Source of the DNA: Planctomycetota bacterium
GTDB taxonomy: Bacteria > Planctomycetota > J058 > J103
DNA length: 5,424 nucleotides
NCBI GenBank assembly: GCA_003694875.1
Contig: RFJN01000522.1
Span: forward strand, 1-5,424
Direction: 5' to 3'
Below the pieces are notes generated by a model, which did not search any database, was not told the DNA's origin, and saw only the letters and a list, made by a program, of their open reading frames with translations. Each line of letters starts with the position of its first letter. Positions within the stretch are counted from its first letter, which is position 1. This document shows positions 4,365 through 5,424 of this stretch, one piece after another. The translations under genes and the position numbers were made by a program.

Positions 4365-5424
4365 GTGTTGACGATCCGCAGCGACGGGAAGGGGCGAGGA
4401 GCGCGGGGACGCTGGCTCGGGGCGCTCGTGGTCTGTGCGCTCGCGGCGCCGTTCGGCTGGGCGGCGCAGGGCGAGCACCTCGTGATCTCCGAGGTGGGCT
4501 ACGACACCGCGAACGAGGGGGCGGGCGCGTCGTCGGAGTTCGTCGAGATCTTCAACCCGACCGATCACGCGATCGACCTCTCGAACTACTACCTGTCGGA
4601 CGATCCGCGCAGCTACGCGCTGGTCTCCGACTTCAACTACAGCACCACCGGCAACCTGGTGCTGCTGCCCACCAACAGCGACTTCATCCACCGCTTTCCC
4701 GACGGACTGACGATTCCGTCCGGCGGTGTGGTCGTGGTGTGCGCCGACGCGCAGACGTTTCTCGACGAGTTCTTCGGCGGCTCGCTCACCGCGTTCCACG
4801 CGCAGCAGGGCTATCCGCAGCTCGTGCAGTGCAATCGCAACGGCCTCGCCTCGGTGCCGCGCATGCGGCCGGCCGCGACGAACAACAGCCAGACCTCGAA
4901 TCCGCTCGACGGGCTGAGTCTCACCAACAGCGGCGAGGTGGTGATCCTGTTTCACTGGGACCAGAGCAGCGACCTCGTCCAGGACGTCGACGTGGTGGCC
5001 TGGGGCAGCGCGCTCTCGCAGTCGCCGCCGCTCAACGTGGACAAGGACACCGACTTCGGCGGAGGGGTGGACGGCCCCGATCCCGACGCGAACGCGAGCA
5101 TGTACCAGCCCGATGCCGGCGCGCCGGCGAGCTACGCGGCGCCGCGGGTGCGGCAGGGCAACTCGATCGTGCGGCTGCGTCTCATCGAGTCGCAGGAGGT
5201 GACGAGCGGCGGCAACGGGATCACCGGCCACGACGAGTCGAGCGAGGACTGGAGCGTGTTCGGAGACGAGGCGGCGAGCCCGGGCACGACGACGCTCGGG
5301 GTGCCGGAACTGCACGTGCTCGCAACCCAGCTCGACTTCGGCCGCGTCGCGGTGGGCGGCGAGGCGTCGGTCGAACTCGCGATCGAGAACACGGGGCTGC
5401 GCGACCTCGTGGTGCGCGGCTGGA
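4365..5424 (+). CDS. Exported lamin-tail-domain protein with ASH-like repeat, 3' partial
   Basis: The frame is open to the window end (353 residues seen). The N-terminus is an export signal: arginine-rich residues 5-16, then WLGALVVCALAAPFGWAA, with cleavage likely near residue 34. A lamin-tail (LTD) type beta-sandwich follows from about residue 38. It shows LVISEVGYD (39-47), EFVEIFNPTDHAIDLSNYYLSD (from 58), the strand IPSGGVVVVCAD near 117-128, GEVVILFHW near 190-198, and a typical closing segment GNSIVRL ... SEDWSVFGDEAASPG ending near 308. The LTD is longer than usual because of a Ser/Asn-rich insertion between the central strands. From about 313, PELHVLATQLDFGRVAVGG and VELAIENTGLRDLVV match the start of an ASH / choice-of-anchor-D repeat, usually found in tandem in surface proteins. 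Bacterial LTD proteins are mostly secreted or surface-attached; a ligand cannot be named. The C-terminus, where an anchor would sit, lies outside the window. Confidence 0.85.
   Translation, partial: MLTIRSDGKGRGARGRWLGALVVCALAAPFGWAAQGEHLVISEVGYDTANEGAGASSEFVEIFNPTDHAIDLSNYYLSDDPRSYALVSDFNYSTTGNLVLLPTNSDFIHRFPDGLTIPSGGVVVVCADAQTFLDEFFGGSLTAFHAQQGYPQLVQCNRNGLASVPRMRPAATNNSQTSNPLDGLSLTNSGEVVILFHWDQSSDLVQDVDVVAWGSALSQSPPLNVDKDTDFGGGVDGPDPDANASMYQPDAGAPASYAAPRVRQGNSIVRLRLIESQEVTSGGNGITGHDESSEDWSVFGDEAASPGTTTLGVPELHVLATQLDFGRVAVGGEASVELAIENTGLRDLVVRGW

Noticed and set aside
4269..5315. - strand open frame opposite the lamin-tail gene.
   Set aside because: Low-complexity Arg/Val/His-rich product; the + strand shows clear LTD and ASH motifs, so this is a shadow.
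1..5424. CRISPR array, insertion sequence, toxin-antitoxin or defence module.
   Set aside because: No regularly spaced repeats, no transposase or integrase motifs and no small paired genes were seen on either strand.

Overview
This is a GC-rich bacterial chromosome segment (roughly 70% G+C or more, with third codon positions almost all G or C). It holds four protein genes: three on the + strand and one on the - strand. The phylum cannot be fixed from the sequence. Two adjacent secreted, repeat-type beta-sandwich proteins, an IF-3 with a long tail and palindromic intergenic repeats would suit large-genome environmental lineages (Planctomycetota, Acidobacteriota, Myxococcota or similar). That placement is inference only.

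Layout. Positions 1-605 hold no gene I can defend. They carry two strong palindromic elements: a GGGCGGGG/CCCCGCCC repeat at 11-47 that can fold in two mutually exclusive ways, and a 13-bp perfect hairpin at 189-217 whose tip recurs inverted at 228-237. A TATACT box and a Shine-Dalgarno sequence then lead into a class I SAM-dependent methyltransferase (606-1364, +). It converges on infC, translation initiation factor IF-3 (2144-1428, -), and a GC-rich stem-loop (1388-1419) lies between the two stop codons. IF-3 appears to start at a rare AUC codon, 7 nt after a perfect AAGGAGG; the conventional GTG at 2054 would cut off conserved N-terminal residues. Non-canonical starts are a known hallmark of infC and underlie its autoregulation in E. 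coli. Here infC stands alone: thrS is not before it, and rpmI and rplT do not follow it.

A divergent intergenic region (2145-2547) separates infC from an exported protein of 500 residues (2548-4050, +) with its own TACAAT box and strong Shine-Dalgarno. By eye this protein consists of five units of about 90 residues resembling carboxypeptidase-regulatory-like or prealbumin-like beta-sandwiches. After a 314-nt gap comes another exported protein (4365 to beyond the window end, +). It has a lamin-tail domain followed by the start of an ASH / choice-of-anchor-D type repeat.

The genes do not form an obvious pathway. IF-3 is housekeeping. The methyltransferase has the look of a small-molecule, lipid or glycan enzyme. 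The two secreted proteins probably act in the envelope or outside the cell. I see no CRISPR array, transposase, tRNA, rRNA or defence module. The most notable points are the isolated AUC-started infC, the five-unit exported protein and the intergenic palindromes with alternative pairing.
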